30,434 bases of DNA, from contig WELA01004336.1 of the NCBI GenBank assembly GCA_009602735.1, positions 412,259 through 442,692 of the forward strand, written 5' to 3'. Positions 8,943-16,957 of the stretch are shown one piece after another. The stretch is from Mesotaenium endlicherianum (Eukaryota; Streptophyta; Zygnematophyceae; Zygnematales; Mesotaeniaceae). The position numbers and the translations under genes are program-made. The notes beneath the pieces were generated by a model. The model was given only the letters and a program-made list of their open reading frames with translations. It had not been told where the DNA came from and did no database searches. Every line of letters begins with the position of its first letter. Within the stretch, counting starts at the first letter, position 1.

Positions 8943-10253
8943 TCAGTCTGAGGGTGGTTTTGCTGTGTTGAGCAGCTGTTTGACTCCCATTAACCCCATT
9001 AAAGCTCTCCAGAACTTAGAGGTGAATTTCAAAGGTAGCCCATGTTGGCATACTACATGGTTGTAGAACTGTCTCGCTGTTTCGAGTGCAGTCACTTTGA
9101 CAGTTGTGGGGATAAAAATGACCATTTTTGTCAGATTATCCACGACTACCAGTATTGAATCATGCCCATTGGCAGTTCTTGGTAGTGAGACCACCCAGTC
9201 CATGGATATAGTTTCCCAGCGTCCAGCTGGGATGGGCAGTGGTTGCAAGAGACCTCCAGGTGGTGTGTGCCGAGACTTATTTCTCTGACACTGGTCACAG
9301 GACTTGACATATTTCAAGACCTCCCGGGGTAACCCCTCCCAATGATAATGTTTTGACAGTTTGCCAACAGTTTTGGCCTGCCCCAAATGTCCACCAAGGA
9401 GATTGTCATGCGCTTGACTCAGGAAGAGAGACCTTCTTTCCAAGTTATTAGGAATGACCAGCTTCAGCCTGCCTGAAGTGGTTTCAGTCACCCAGACCCC
9501 TCCCTTGAGCTTATACCCGAGTGCAGTAGCACGACACACACCAGTAGTGGGGCTGGGCTCAAATGTTGGGTCAGAAAGGTAGGCTTTCCTAAGTTGTTCA
9601 AGGAAGGACTTTTTCACCTTTAGTGAAGTGAGTGCACACAGGACTTTATCTACAGCATGCTGACTAAAGTTCCTTTCTTGCAAGTCAGGTCTTCTAGAGA
9701 GTGCATCAGCAGGATTCAACTTCCCTGGTTTGTAGTCGATCTGGACTTGGAACTGCTCCAGCATCTGGCTCCAGCGGTTCTCCCTCCTCGACAGCTTGGA
9801 CTTCTTCTGAAAGTGGGTCAGAGCTAGATGATCTGTAATCACCTTAAAAGCTTTACCATGTAAGTATGCTCTCCACTGTTTGAGTACATGAATGATAGCT
9901 AGCAACTCTTTATCATGCACTGAGTAATTAATCTCCGCTGGATTAAATTTCATAGACTCATACAACACAGGATGCCACTCCTGCCGTACCTTACCATCCT
10001 TTGTGGTTTTGTCAGCAGGCTGCAACAAAATAGCACCCATGGCAAAGTCAGAGGCATCAGTAACCACCTGCACCGGTTTGCTGGGGTCATACACGGCTAG
10101 CACAGGGACAGAACAAAGGGCCTCTTTAAGGGTTTGGAAGGCAGCCTGCTGCTCTTCCCCCCACACATACCCTATGTTCTTTTTAGTAAGGTCAGTCAGT
10201 TTACTGGCCTTTGTGGAATAATTTTCAATAAATCTCCTATAGTAGTTAGCCAC
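8943..10253 (-). pseudogene. Element B pol: RNase H and integrase core (second catalytic Asp lost)
   Basis: Begins where the RT frame is lost by a one-base deletion near 10252 (RSFLG in the upstream frame, [11 protein letters not shown] here, where M is a GTG codon and not a true start). RNase H is complete by motif: VTDASDFAMGAILLQ, HDKELLAIIHVLK and VITDHLALTHF. The integrase has an HHCC domain (HDNLLGGHLG then CDQCQ) and the first catalytic aspartate (ISMDWVVSLP). Between HGLPL and KFTSKFW, near 9030, the segment that normally holds the second aspartate is missing: an in-frame deletion of roughly eight residues. The frame ends at a shift near 8960. The integrase is therefore dead. Confidence 0.92.
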
Positions 10254-11167
10254 CCGAGGAAGGATCTAATTTCAGAGACAGACTGTGGTACTGGCCAGTC
10301 CCTTATGGTCTGGACTTTCTTAGGATCTACACTGATGCCCTCTTTACTGACAATGTGACCTAAGAATTCAATACTTTCCTTAAAGAAATCACACTTGCTT
10401 ATTCTAGCATATAAGTGATTCTTCCTCAGAGTGTCCAAGACAGTCGTTAAGTGTTTAGTGTGCTGAGCTTCATCTTTAGAGAAAGTTAAAATATCATCCA
10501 GGAAAACTTGCACAAACTTATCCAAATAAGGTCTGAAAATGTCATTCATAGCACCCATGAAGGTAGCAGGAGCATTAGTCAGTCCAAATGGCATCATGTT
10601 GAACTCATAGTGTCCATAGCGTGTGCGGAAGGCAGTCTTGTGTTCATCCGCCTCAGCAATTCTGATTTGATGATAACCACTCTTGAGATCTATCTTACTG
10701 GACACCTTAGCACCAGACAGGGTGTCAAGCAAGTCCTCGATTCTGGGTAAGGCATACTTGTTCTTTACCGTAATTCTGTTTAGAGCTCTGTAATCCACAC
10801 ACATCCGCATACTACCATCCTTTTTCTTAACAAATAGGATGGGTGCGCCGTAAGGTGATTAACAAGGAGAAATATAACCATTTTTCTCAAGCTCTGCAAT
10901 TTGTGTTTTCAACTCCTCGCTCTCCACATAAGACAAGCCATAAGTGCGTTGCCAGGGTGGCTGACTACCAGGTAATCAATCAATTCTATGATCTACTTCC
11001 CGCTTAGGGGGTAGTCCTAGAGGCATATTAAATACATCCGTGTACTGAGCAACAATTTTTGCAGCAGTAGGGTGCTCCGGAGGGCTTGCCTTTTTCTCAA
11101 CCACTTCTTCAGGTTGAGGAGGTACCTCTCTTAGCAGCAGATAGAACATTCTGTCTTCCTTCTGGTT
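10249..11167 (-). pseudogene. Element B pol: reverse transcriptase
   Basis: Continues the protease frame beyond TAG at 11168-11170. The linker holds PPKREVDHRID, then TGA at 10976-10978, LPGSQPPW, a helical stretch, TAA at 10859-10861, and [16 protein letters not shown]. From there the catalytic domain is open: [32 protein letters not shown], the active-site FLDDIL (Ty3-type form of YxDD) and the thumb [14 protein letters not shown] copies the element RNA to DNA in the virus-like particle. Catalytic aspartates are present; the stops between protease and RT prevent a complete polyprotein. The TAA fits a former CAA. Confidence 0.93.
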
Positions 11168-11911
11168 CTAGCTTTTGACGAACTCCATTGCATTCAGCAA
11201 CTTGCATCCTTCTTGAAGCCTCTTCTTTTCCTTCATTTGCCATCCACACAGGACAAGAGGAAGAGCACTGGTGGGTGCCAAGTCAGTCTGCCCATCACTG
11301 GCTCCTCTCACTTTAACTGTACCTCTGCTCCAACACACTTCAGCTTGATGTCTATTAAGCCAGGACCTGCCTAGCACGAGATCATAAAAGCCAGTGTTGA
11401 GTACCTCAAACGTAAGCGTTTCAGTTAGAACTGCAATGCTAGAACCTAACTGGACCTCAATAGGCTTGGTTATAACTCCTCCCGGGATACTTGAGGCATC
11501 TCCAAAGAATATTTTTCTATTCCCTTGGGTGACAGGTTGCAGCCTTAGCCGCTTAACTATGTCCTTGTGGATAAAAGTATGTGACGCCCCTCCGTCAACA
11601 AATGCCCTCACCTTCCTACCTGCAATCATGCAATGCAGTAGGATAGGGGGGACTGCCTCTTCCTGACTTTCGCATTGTTCTCCTGACTTAGCAAAGAAAT
11701 GTTGGACATCAGGTGGAACAAGAGCATCCAGAGTGTGCACTCTCTGGACGTCTATATTACTGATGGTCTCCTTTATCTGTTTGTCAGGCATGCATAGTGA
11801 ATCCAGTTCAGCAGGACCCATAATACCTGCTACGAGGGCAGCTAGTGACGACTCACTATCTCTAGCATCCTCACAGTCAGTAGACTGGATTACTGACTGT
11901 TGCTGTCTTTT
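11168..11911 (-). CDS. Element B pol: aspartic protease segment
   Basis: The pol frame overlaps the 3' end of gag in the -1 frame and is open from the slippery site at 11908-11914. It contains the retropepsin active-site segment FVDGGASHTFIHKDIVKRL and the second conserved block FYDLVLGRSWL. The active-site triplet is Asp-Gly-Gly rather than the usual Asp-Ser/Thr-Gly; the catalytic aspartate is retained but the middle Ser/Thr is lost. The enzyme would cleave the Gag-Pol polyprotein. An ATG at 11821 is internal and not needed if expression is by frameshifting. The segment ends at TAG 11168-11170 before the RT. Confidence 0.85.
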   Translation of the reverse strand, partial: KRQQQSVIQSTDCEDARDSESSLAALVAGIMGPAELDSLCMPDKQIKETISNIDVQRVHTLDALVPPDVQHFFAKSGEQCESQEEAVPPILLHCMIAGRKVRAFVDGGASHTFIHKDIVKRLRLQPVTQGNRKIFFGDASSIPGGVITKPIEVQLGSSIAVLTETLTFEVLNTGFYDLVLGRSWLNRHQAEVCWSRGTVKVRGASDGQTDLAPTSALPLVLCGWQMKEKKRLQEGCKLLNAMEFVKS

Positions 11912-11914
11912 AAA
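11873..11914 (-). promoter_or_regulatory. Programmed -1 frameshift signal between gag and pol
   Basis: On the minus strand: slippery heptamer T-TTA-AAA (11914-11908) in the correct gag frame, a 7-base spacer (11907-11901), then a perfect 10-bp stem, ACAGTCAGTA (11900-11891) and TACTGACTGT (11882-11873), with an 8-base loop. The gag stop TAA (11892-11890) lies inside the hairpin. A -1 slip moves the ribosome into the protease frame, which is open across this point. This matches the known architecture of -1 frameshift sites (X XXY YYZ, 5-9 base spacer, stem-loop). Confidence 0.85.
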
Positions 11915-13368
11915 GGCTGGTCTTTTCTCTCGACCTTAGGCAGGTGCTTGACCGGACACTGTTCTCTGTAGTGGCCTTTCTGCTGACAATGGTAGCAAGT
12001 AGATTTTGCTGAGGCTGGTCTCGGCTTAGTCCTACCACCACCCCTTCCATAGCCACCTCGAGAGGGACCACCTCTACCTCTAGACTGAATAGCATTGTAC
12101 TCATACTCATATTCATCACCCTGATTATCCTCAGCCTGGTCTCCTTCAACTGCATTGTAGGAACCGTGGGGCTTTTTGACAATCTTAGACACCAAAGCGT
12201 TACTCTGGCGCTTGTGATTGAACTGCTGCTGATCCCAGGCGTCAGCATCCTGGATCAAGTCAGCCAGTTTCTCATACTTTTTCTCAGCAAAATGACCAGA
12301 GACCTCGGATTTCAAGCCATACCTGAAGTATGCTATCCTATACCGTTCTGGCAAATCAGGCTGCTTCATCATGTTCTCTTGGAACTTTTGAGCAAACTCA
12401 GCAACTGAAGTGGTCTGCTTCAGTGTCAGGGAGATCATCGCATAGATAGCTTTCTCCTGCTGGTTGATGACATCAAACTTCTCATGCAACTTCTCGACAA
12501 ACTCTACCCACGTAGGGTCACCGAGTTGCCGAGCCTTACGCTCTTCCTTCCAGTAAAGCCACCAGTCTGCGGCACTGCCTTTCAGTAGCGCACCGGTGTG
12601 CCTGACCTTCTCGTAATCTTGCAGTTCTGGGTAGTTCTCCAGCCACTGCTCAACATCCGCGAGAAACTTGATCAGGTAATATTTTCTGTTTCCCTCAGGA
12701 TCATAGTCCTGGGGAGGTTTCGGCTTGGGCTTACTAGGCCCTCGGCCACCACCACTAGTGGTGTGAGACCCCAGTTGGTCTCTGTCCCGGAGTAGGGACA
12801 TTATGATTCTTTTGTCCTCCTGCTGGGACTGATACATGGTCGCCATTTGCGACTGCATCTGAACGAACAATGCTCCCAAGTCTACATTTTGGGGTGGTAG
12901 ATTAGCAAATGCAGCAGCAGCATTGGCATCTACTCGCTGAGTAGTGTCCTCAACAATCCCTCTTGCTCCTGCAGCAGCAATTCCTGCCGCATTCAGCCGG
13001 TCACGTATTTGACCTAGGGGTACATTGAGTTGTACGGCAGGAGGTGGGTTCAGAACATTGGCCCTTGATGCCATAAGTTCTTCAACAGTGCGCTCGTCAG
13101 CTGGCTGTCCTTCCCTCCTTTGTATATCTTCAGCGGCCTTTGCTACTTGTTCAGCTTCTAGTCTGGCTATCTCCTCCTCAGCTTGCTGAGCTGCGACTGA
13201 GGCAATAGCAGCTGCCTCATCTGCAGCCTCCCTAGCTGCAGTATCCGCTACTGCTTCCGAATAGGTACGGTTTCCCGCTACATGGCTTTCCGCCTGGTTT
13301 TCGACATTCTCGTTATCCTGGTTCTCCATGTCTCGGGAGTTGCTAGTTTGAGACCTTGTCCTTACCAT
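11890..13368 (-). CDS. Element B gag (nucleocapsid/capsid protein)
   Basis: Intact 492-residue ORF starting at ATG 13366-13368, about 20 bases after the primer-binding site. N-terminal half: an Ala/Glu-rich helix (residues about 45-90) and a linker. The middle (about 235-385) is the Ty3-type gag capsid domain with GSAADWWLYWKEE, FVEKLHEKFDVINQQ and YRIAYFRYGLKSEV. An acidic/Gly-Arg-rich stretch (GGYGRGGGR) follows, then a CCHC zinc knuckle CYHCQQKGHYREQC at about 458-471. Gag forms the virus-like particle and packages the RNA. It ends at TAA 11890-11892 within the frameshift hairpin. It is the only undamaged major ORF of element B, so this copy could still supply Gag. Confidence 0.95.
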   Translation of the reverse strand: MVRTRSQTSNSRDMENQDNENVENQAESHVAGNRTYSEAVADTAAREAADEAAAIASVAAQQAEEEIARLEAEQVAKAAEDIQRREGQPADERTVEELMASRANVLNPPPAVQLNVPLGQIRDRLNAAGIAAAGARGIVEDTTQRVDANAAAAFANLPPQNVDLGALFVQMQSQMATMYQSQQEDKRIIMSLLRDRDQLGSHTTSGGGRGPSKPKPKPPQDYDPEGNRKYYLIKFLADVEQWLENYPELQDYEKVRHTGALLKGSAADWWLYWKEERKARQLGDPTWVEFVEKLHEKFDVINQQEKAIYAMISLTLKQTTSVAEFAQKFQENMMKQPDLPERYRIAYFRYGLKSEVSGHFAEKKYEKLADLIQDADAWDQQQFNHKRQSNALVSKIVKKPHGSYNAVEGDQAEDNQGDEYEYEYNAIQSRGRGGPSRGGYGRGGGRTKPRPASAKSTCYHCQQKGHYREQCPVKHLPKVERKDQPLKDSNSQ

Positions 13369-13389
13369 ACAAAGAAGACTGTGATAACT

Positions 13390-13401
13390 GCTCCGATACC
13401 A
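13390..13401 (-). promoter_or_regulatory. Primer-binding site (initiator Met tRNA type)
   Basis: Minus-strand TGGTATCGGAGC begins one base after the CA end of the 5' LTR. It matches 11 of 12 bases of the plant-element consensus TGGTATCAGAGC, which is complementary to the 3' end of initiator methionine tRNA. This is the start point of minus-strand DNA synthesis and confirms the LTR boundary and strand. Confidence 0.9.
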
Positions 13402-13402
13402 C

Positions 13403-14123
13403 TGAAATGAATCGACTTACCAAATAGGCGATTAACAATTAATAAAGATCTTTATATCAGCAAGTAATCTTTATGGTAATTTCCGTTAACTGGTTAAACG
13501 GCAAAGGACAATACACTAGCAGTGAATAATACTCGTAAGTCAAATGCGAGTAAACTAGCATCAATAATGCAAATCAGTAAACTCATACATAAGCAAGGTT
13601 AGAAGACAGTGCGTATCAATGGCTTCTCGCCTTGGATTCAGATCTCTCTCAGTAAGCTGTACAAGAGAGTTGGCCTCGTTTCCGAATGCCGAACTCGAGA
13701 GCAATGCCTAGCGTATGTACATGGAATGAGTTTACTGTTCAACGGTCAGTGCGATGGCACCGCCTACCCGGGAGTTAACCACGTTGGTAGGACCTCGGTT
13801 AACCAAATCCACCGCCATCTCCCATCATCCCGAATAGCCATCCACCATAGGGATGTCATCTGGCCATTCATCTAGCATACCGTACTTAGATACATATCAA
13901 GGCAGTTCGCTGCTACCGAGTACGGAAGTCAGCTGGCTGTTAAAGAATGTGTCAGCAAGCTGACTTAAATGGACTTCAGCCTGCTGCTTCCGACTGAGTC
14001 ATTAAACTGGTATCAAATATTTAGTCCAGCAGACTGATTAATAACTTGTGTTCAGCAGGCTGAACTAAATTAACTATTATATTTAAATGAATATTATATC
14101 TACTAATATACTGATTCATTACA
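13403..14123 (-). repeat. Element B 5' LTR (721 bp, right copy)
   Basis: Same termini as the left LTR (TGAAATGAATC...GATTCATTACA in plus orientation) and colinear with it. It lacks the 45-bp tandem duplication of the left copy. On the minus strand it begins TGTAATG and ends CATTTCA just before the primer-binding site. GATATAAAG on the minus strand near 13449-13457 could be a TATA-like element, but it lies close to the LTR end and is uncertain. Confidence 0.95.
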
Positions 14124-14128
14124 GGTTT
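14124..14128. repeat. Target-site duplication of element B, right copy
   Basis: GGTTT, identical to 5198-5202. Removing element B with one copy of these five bases restores a continuous reading frame through ORF3 of element C. Confidence 0.95.
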
Positions 14129-14424
14129 GCTGCACCAGTTGCCTGGTCTTCCATGGTTGCGTCTTCTCGCCGCCTCCGCAGCTCTCTTTCCAGAGGGTCG
14201 CGTAGAGTCGCCATTCGATTGTCAATTTGCGTCAATAGGTCTTGACACGTGGTCAGATCCACCACTCTGGTTTCTCTGAGTGTTTCATCTTGGTCAGTCT
14301 CAGCTGCGTCTCCTTCAACACCATATTCTTTTTGTCGCTGATACGCTTCCCTGATAGCTCTCTGATCAGAGGTTGGCACCACATAGATTCCAATCGTTAC
14401 CGGCCTCGGCTGGGCATAGGCTTG
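14124..14424 (-). CDS. Element C ORF3, proximal part (cut by element B)
   Basis: Minus-strand frame open from just inside the end of the methyltransferase gene (stop at 14425-14427) to the insertion point of element B. There is no ATG near the start (a GTG lies at 14380-14382), and it overlaps the methyltransferase frame by about 28 bases in the -1 direction, so translation by frameshifting or reinitiation is likely. The sequence is charged and probably helical (REAYQRQKEYG, LERELRRRREDATMEDQ). The product is unrecognised; it continues at 5197 on the other side of B with no change of frame. Confidence 0.72.
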
Positions 14425-15716
14425 TCAGAGAACGTCATCTGTTGCCAAGTCATAATCGTCTCTACCAACCATGTCATGGAGTGATGTCCAATCATATTGC
14501 CGAATATCTTCCCAGCGTTGTCCTGTCCCACCATTGCAACAATTCCTTGTGCAATGGAGTTGGGTACCCCCAGGCACCTTCCCTTCTCTTCAGCTGTCGG
14601 CTCTCTCCACTGAGCTTCTATGTCGTGCACATCTTTGACCATTCCTGGTCCTCCATTCACGAAAGCGCGTGATCCTGGGTATGCTGTGAAGGTGGGCAGC
14701 ACCACCCTCGGCCGGCCTGGCTCGTTGACGACGTACTGTGGGTAGGAATCCCTCCTGATCACTGGCTTGGTTTCCACCATCAGTGCTTCTCCCACAGATA
14801 CTGCCGTTGGTGTGTGCCGCGTAATCTCCACCATCTCCCTCAGGATTTCAATGGACATGCCATTGGTCCAGAATAGTCTGGCCCGGTGTGAGAGTCCTCC
14901 GTGCCTGGCGTCGTTGATCAATACATGATGACCCAGGGTGGAGTCGAAAACCAGCCATGGATCTCCTGGCTTCATCTGGTTGTAATCCATCCCTGAATGT
15001 ACATTCTCAATCACAAACACTGGTGGGTAGCGATGCTGGCGTTCCCGCAGCATACTGATGATCTTCACCATCCTTCCCCAGTGTTGTGCTCGCGGGTCAT
15101 TGAATCCCCTCCTGTTCCCAGCTTGTGAGAAAGGTTGACAAGGGAATCCCGCAAAAATCCAGTCAATCCTGTGATCATACAGGTCCTCAGACTTCACATC
15201 GAGAATGTTTCCTCCAGCAAGACGCACCACACTAGTAGGCACCAATGCCTTGAAATGGTACATTTGCCGCATCTGACTCATGACCTCCTCAAATGCTGTA
15301 AAAACACTCTCATCATTGTCCACATACAGCACTTTGGATACCTGGATACCTCGCTGAATCAGTGCGATGGTTCCAGTACCAAGTCTGGCGAACAATTCCA
15401 GCACTACTACTCCTTTCCTGCAAAAAGAATCTTCCATCCTCACAATGCCTTGCAGCAATGGTTCTACTCCAGGCATCAAATTGGCAGCAGTCTTAACTGG
15501 ATAAGGAACTGGCAGCAACTCTTGCAGGCCACGGTCCTTGTTACTCACAGCTTCTAGTTGCTCCATAATCCAAGGTTGCCAAACCAAGGGAGTCGGCATG
15601 TTGATGCTGGTGTAGATCTTCTCTTCGCGTTGCATAATGAGGTCATATTGGTCTGGATACTGGTCATTCACACAGCAGTCTAGCAGTCCGTAGTTTGCTT
15701 CTCCCGAGCAAACCAT
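14397..15716 (-). CDS. Cytosine-5 DNA methyltransferase carried by element C
   Basis: Intact 439-residue ORF from ATG 15714-15716 to TAA 14397-14399. It transfers a methyl group from S-adenosylmethionine to C5 of cytosine in DNA. Motifs in order: I, VVLELFARLGTGT (about 104-116), SAM binding; acidic residues YVDNDES (131-137), motif II; IV, AGFPCQPFSQAG (189-200) with catalytic Cys193; VI, ENV (237-239); VIII, SHRARLFW (276-283); IX-like, REPTAEEKGRCLGVP (371-385); X, GNMIGHHSM (406-414). The HRAR-FW form of motif VIII resembles DNMT3-type enzymes, whereas PCQPFSQAG is like bacterial Dcm-type enzymes, so the subfamily is unsettled. The N-terminal 100 residues are not recognised; no reader domain (BAH, PWWP, UBA, chromodomain) is seen. 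It overlaps the retropepsin ORF by 53 bases and ORF3 by about 28 bases. Confidence 0.95.
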   Translation of the reverse strand: MVCSGEANYGLLDCCVNDQYPDQYDLIMQREEKIYTSINMPTPLVWQPWIMEQLEAVSNKDRGLQELLPVPYPVKTAANLMPGVEPLLQGIVRMEDSFCRKGVVVLELFARLGTGTIALIQRGIQVSKVLYVDNDESVFTAFEEVMSQMRQMYHFKALVPTSVVRLAGGNILDVKSEDLYDHRIDWIFAGFPCQPFSQAGNRRGFNDPRAQHWGRMVKIISMLRERQHRYPPVFVIENVHSGMDYNQMKPGDPWLVFDSTLGHHVLINDARHGGLSHRARLFWTNGMSIEILREMVEITRHTPTAVSVGEALMVETKPVIRRDSYPQYVVNEPGRPRVVLPTFTAYPGSRAFVNGGPGMVKDVHDIEAQWREPTAEEKGRCLGVPNSIAQGIVAMVGQDNAGKIFGNMIGHHSMTWLVETIMTWQQMTFSDKPMPSRGR

Positions 15717-16929
15717 TTTTTACAGGAATTTCTCCTGTCGGCTGCCGATCTGTCGACTGGTAAGTCACCCTCTGCTTCCGCAGGTCGATGACCATACCCA
15801 GGGGAATCAGAGCTTCTGTCCCCAATAGAACATCATAGTTTTCTGCCTCCGTCACTGTACACTCTATGAGCAGTGACGCTTCCTCAGGTTTCCCCAAGTT
15901 TACTGTGATTTCCACAGGCTTGCGGGTGATTCCACAAGACTTTGAAATCTGCTCAGATGCAGTCCTCAACTGGAAAGGACTTTCTTTCAGGTCCCTTGCC
16001 GTCAATCCCAGAGCTTTCACAGCTCGCTTTCCCAAGATTACTGGCTGTGCGCCAGTGTCCAATAGGATATTGGGAGCGGCCCAGTTGTTAAACGTCAGAA
16101 CTCTATCCTTGTTCTGCACTCTCACAGTGCTGAAATTAGTAGGCAGCGAAGCGCTGTTCGCGCCTTCCTCAGCTAGGTCTAGCTGCTGTCTCGCTTCCTC
16201 AATCGTGAAAGGATATGTAAGACGCAGATCAGCAAGTGAAAGACAAGGAATGTGCTGAATCCGGTGTTCCACCAGAGCCTTCAGCTTTTCCAGCGAAAAA
16301 CTAAATGTCTTGCGTGGCCCAGGCTTGGCTTGTCGTAGCTGCGCAATCTCTTTCTCATCGAGAGTGATCCGAAAGGTCTGCGGAAGCTTCCCAGCATTCC
16401 TTGGAACCAGACGGTCATGATCTGCGCGCTCCGCAGCCGTTGCAGCCACGGCCTTCTCAGGCGTCAGCTTCTCACCTTTGCAGATGGTCTTTTCGGCCAC
16501 ATCTTCCTCGACATTGCGTGCTATTTCAGCAGCCTCGTCGATGTTCCAGTCGATCCCGTGTTTCGCAGATAGGTGCGGCCTGACCTCCCGATCGTTCGTG
16601 GCAATATGGCGAGACTCGTCTCTCGACGGTTGCTCACTCCACAGGTTATCCGTGTGCTCAGATGTCTCACTTCCTCGTGGACTCTGGCTTGAATCAGAAC
16701 CTTCCATAGGCTCCACAGGGTAGTAGAGTCTTCCACTCCTCACCTGCATGTACAGTTGAATTTCTCCGGGTCCCCTTCCAGGTTGAGCACCGGCAGCCCT
16801 CACAGGCCTCAATCCCCAATTTGCTTGGGAATTTCTATTCACCTGAACCACAGAACCGAAGTTCTCAGAAGTAGGACGGAAGTCTCTTCCTTCCACATAG
16901 GCTTTATGCCTTAAGGTTCTTGGATTCAC
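15664..16929 (-). CDS. Element C ORF1: retropepsin-like aspartic protease protein
   Basis: An open frame of 421 codons from a GTG at 16927-16929 to TGA at 15664; the frame is open back to a stop at 16957. There is no ATG until about residue 61, so the true start is uncertain and the 5' end may come from an upstream exon or frame. The C-terminal third is a retropepsin: ILLDTGAQPVILGKRAVKAL with active-site Asp at about 291 (near 16059), and YDVLLGTEALIPLGMVIDL at about 365-383, matching the flap/second conserved block of retroviral-type proteases. The N-terminal two thirds are hydrophilic and unrecognised, with no zinc knuckle. The last 53 bases overlap the methyltransferase start at an A-run (15721-15716), in the relation of a +1 (or -2) shift. 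Confidence 0.85.
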   Translation of the reverse strand: MNPRTLRHKAYVEGRDFRPTSENFGSVVQVNRNSQANWGLRPVRAAGAQPGRGPGEIQLYMQVRSGRLYYPVEPMEGSDSSQSPRGSETSEHTDNLWSEQPSRDESRHIATNDREVRPHLSAKHGIDWNIDEAAEIARNVEEDVAEKTICKGEKLTPEKAVAATAAERADHDRLVPRNAGKLPQTFRITLDEKEIAQLRQAKPGPRKTFSFSLEKLKALVEHRIQHIPCLSLADLRLTYPFTIEEARQQLDLAEEGANSASLPTNFSTVRVQNKDRVLTFNNWAAPNILLDTGAQPVILGKRAVKALGLTARDLKESPFQLRTASEQISKSCGITRKPVEITVNLGKPEEASLLIECTVTEAENYDVLLGTEALIPLGMVIDLRKQRVTYQSTDRQPTGEIPVKNGLLGRSKLRTARLLCE

Positions 16930-16957
16930 AGGTGAGCAAATTGTAGTTTGCAGAAAT

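Larger units (their letters stand above)
5203..14123 (-). mobile_element. Element B: full-length Ty3/gypsy chromovirus with an extra 3' ORF
   Basis: An 8.9-kb LTR retrotransposon on the minus strand. Right (5') LTR 13403-14123, PBS 13390-13401, gag, protease, RT, RNase H, integrase, chromodomain, an additional ORF in the env position, polypurine tract 5969-5979, left (3') LTR 5203-5968, and a perfect GGTTT duplication. The two LTRs differ, by eye, at roughly 25 single bases over about 720, mostly transitions, plus one 45-bp length difference, so the insertion is not very recent. Pol has stops, frameshifts and an integrase deletion; gag is intact. The element cannot transpose on its own proteins but keeps the cis signals for packaging and reverse transcription. 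Confidence 0.96.
3559..16957 (-). mobile_element. Element C: methyltransferase-carrying retroelement, interrupted by A and B
   Basis: A minus-strand coding unit with three overlapping frames: retropepsin ORF (16929-15664), cytosine-5 DNA methyltransferase (15716-14397) and ORF3 (from about 14424 across B to 3559). It hosts element B at 5203-14123 and is cut at 3558/3559 by element A. The protease and compact overlapping frames suggest a retroelement, but no reverse transcriptase, integrase or LTR of C is visible; if present they lie beyond element A, left of the window, or were lost. The right boundary is uncertain: the protease frame is open back to a stop at 16957-16959 and no LTR could be recognised to the right. 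The assignment as a retroelement is therefore an inference. Confidence 0.65.
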
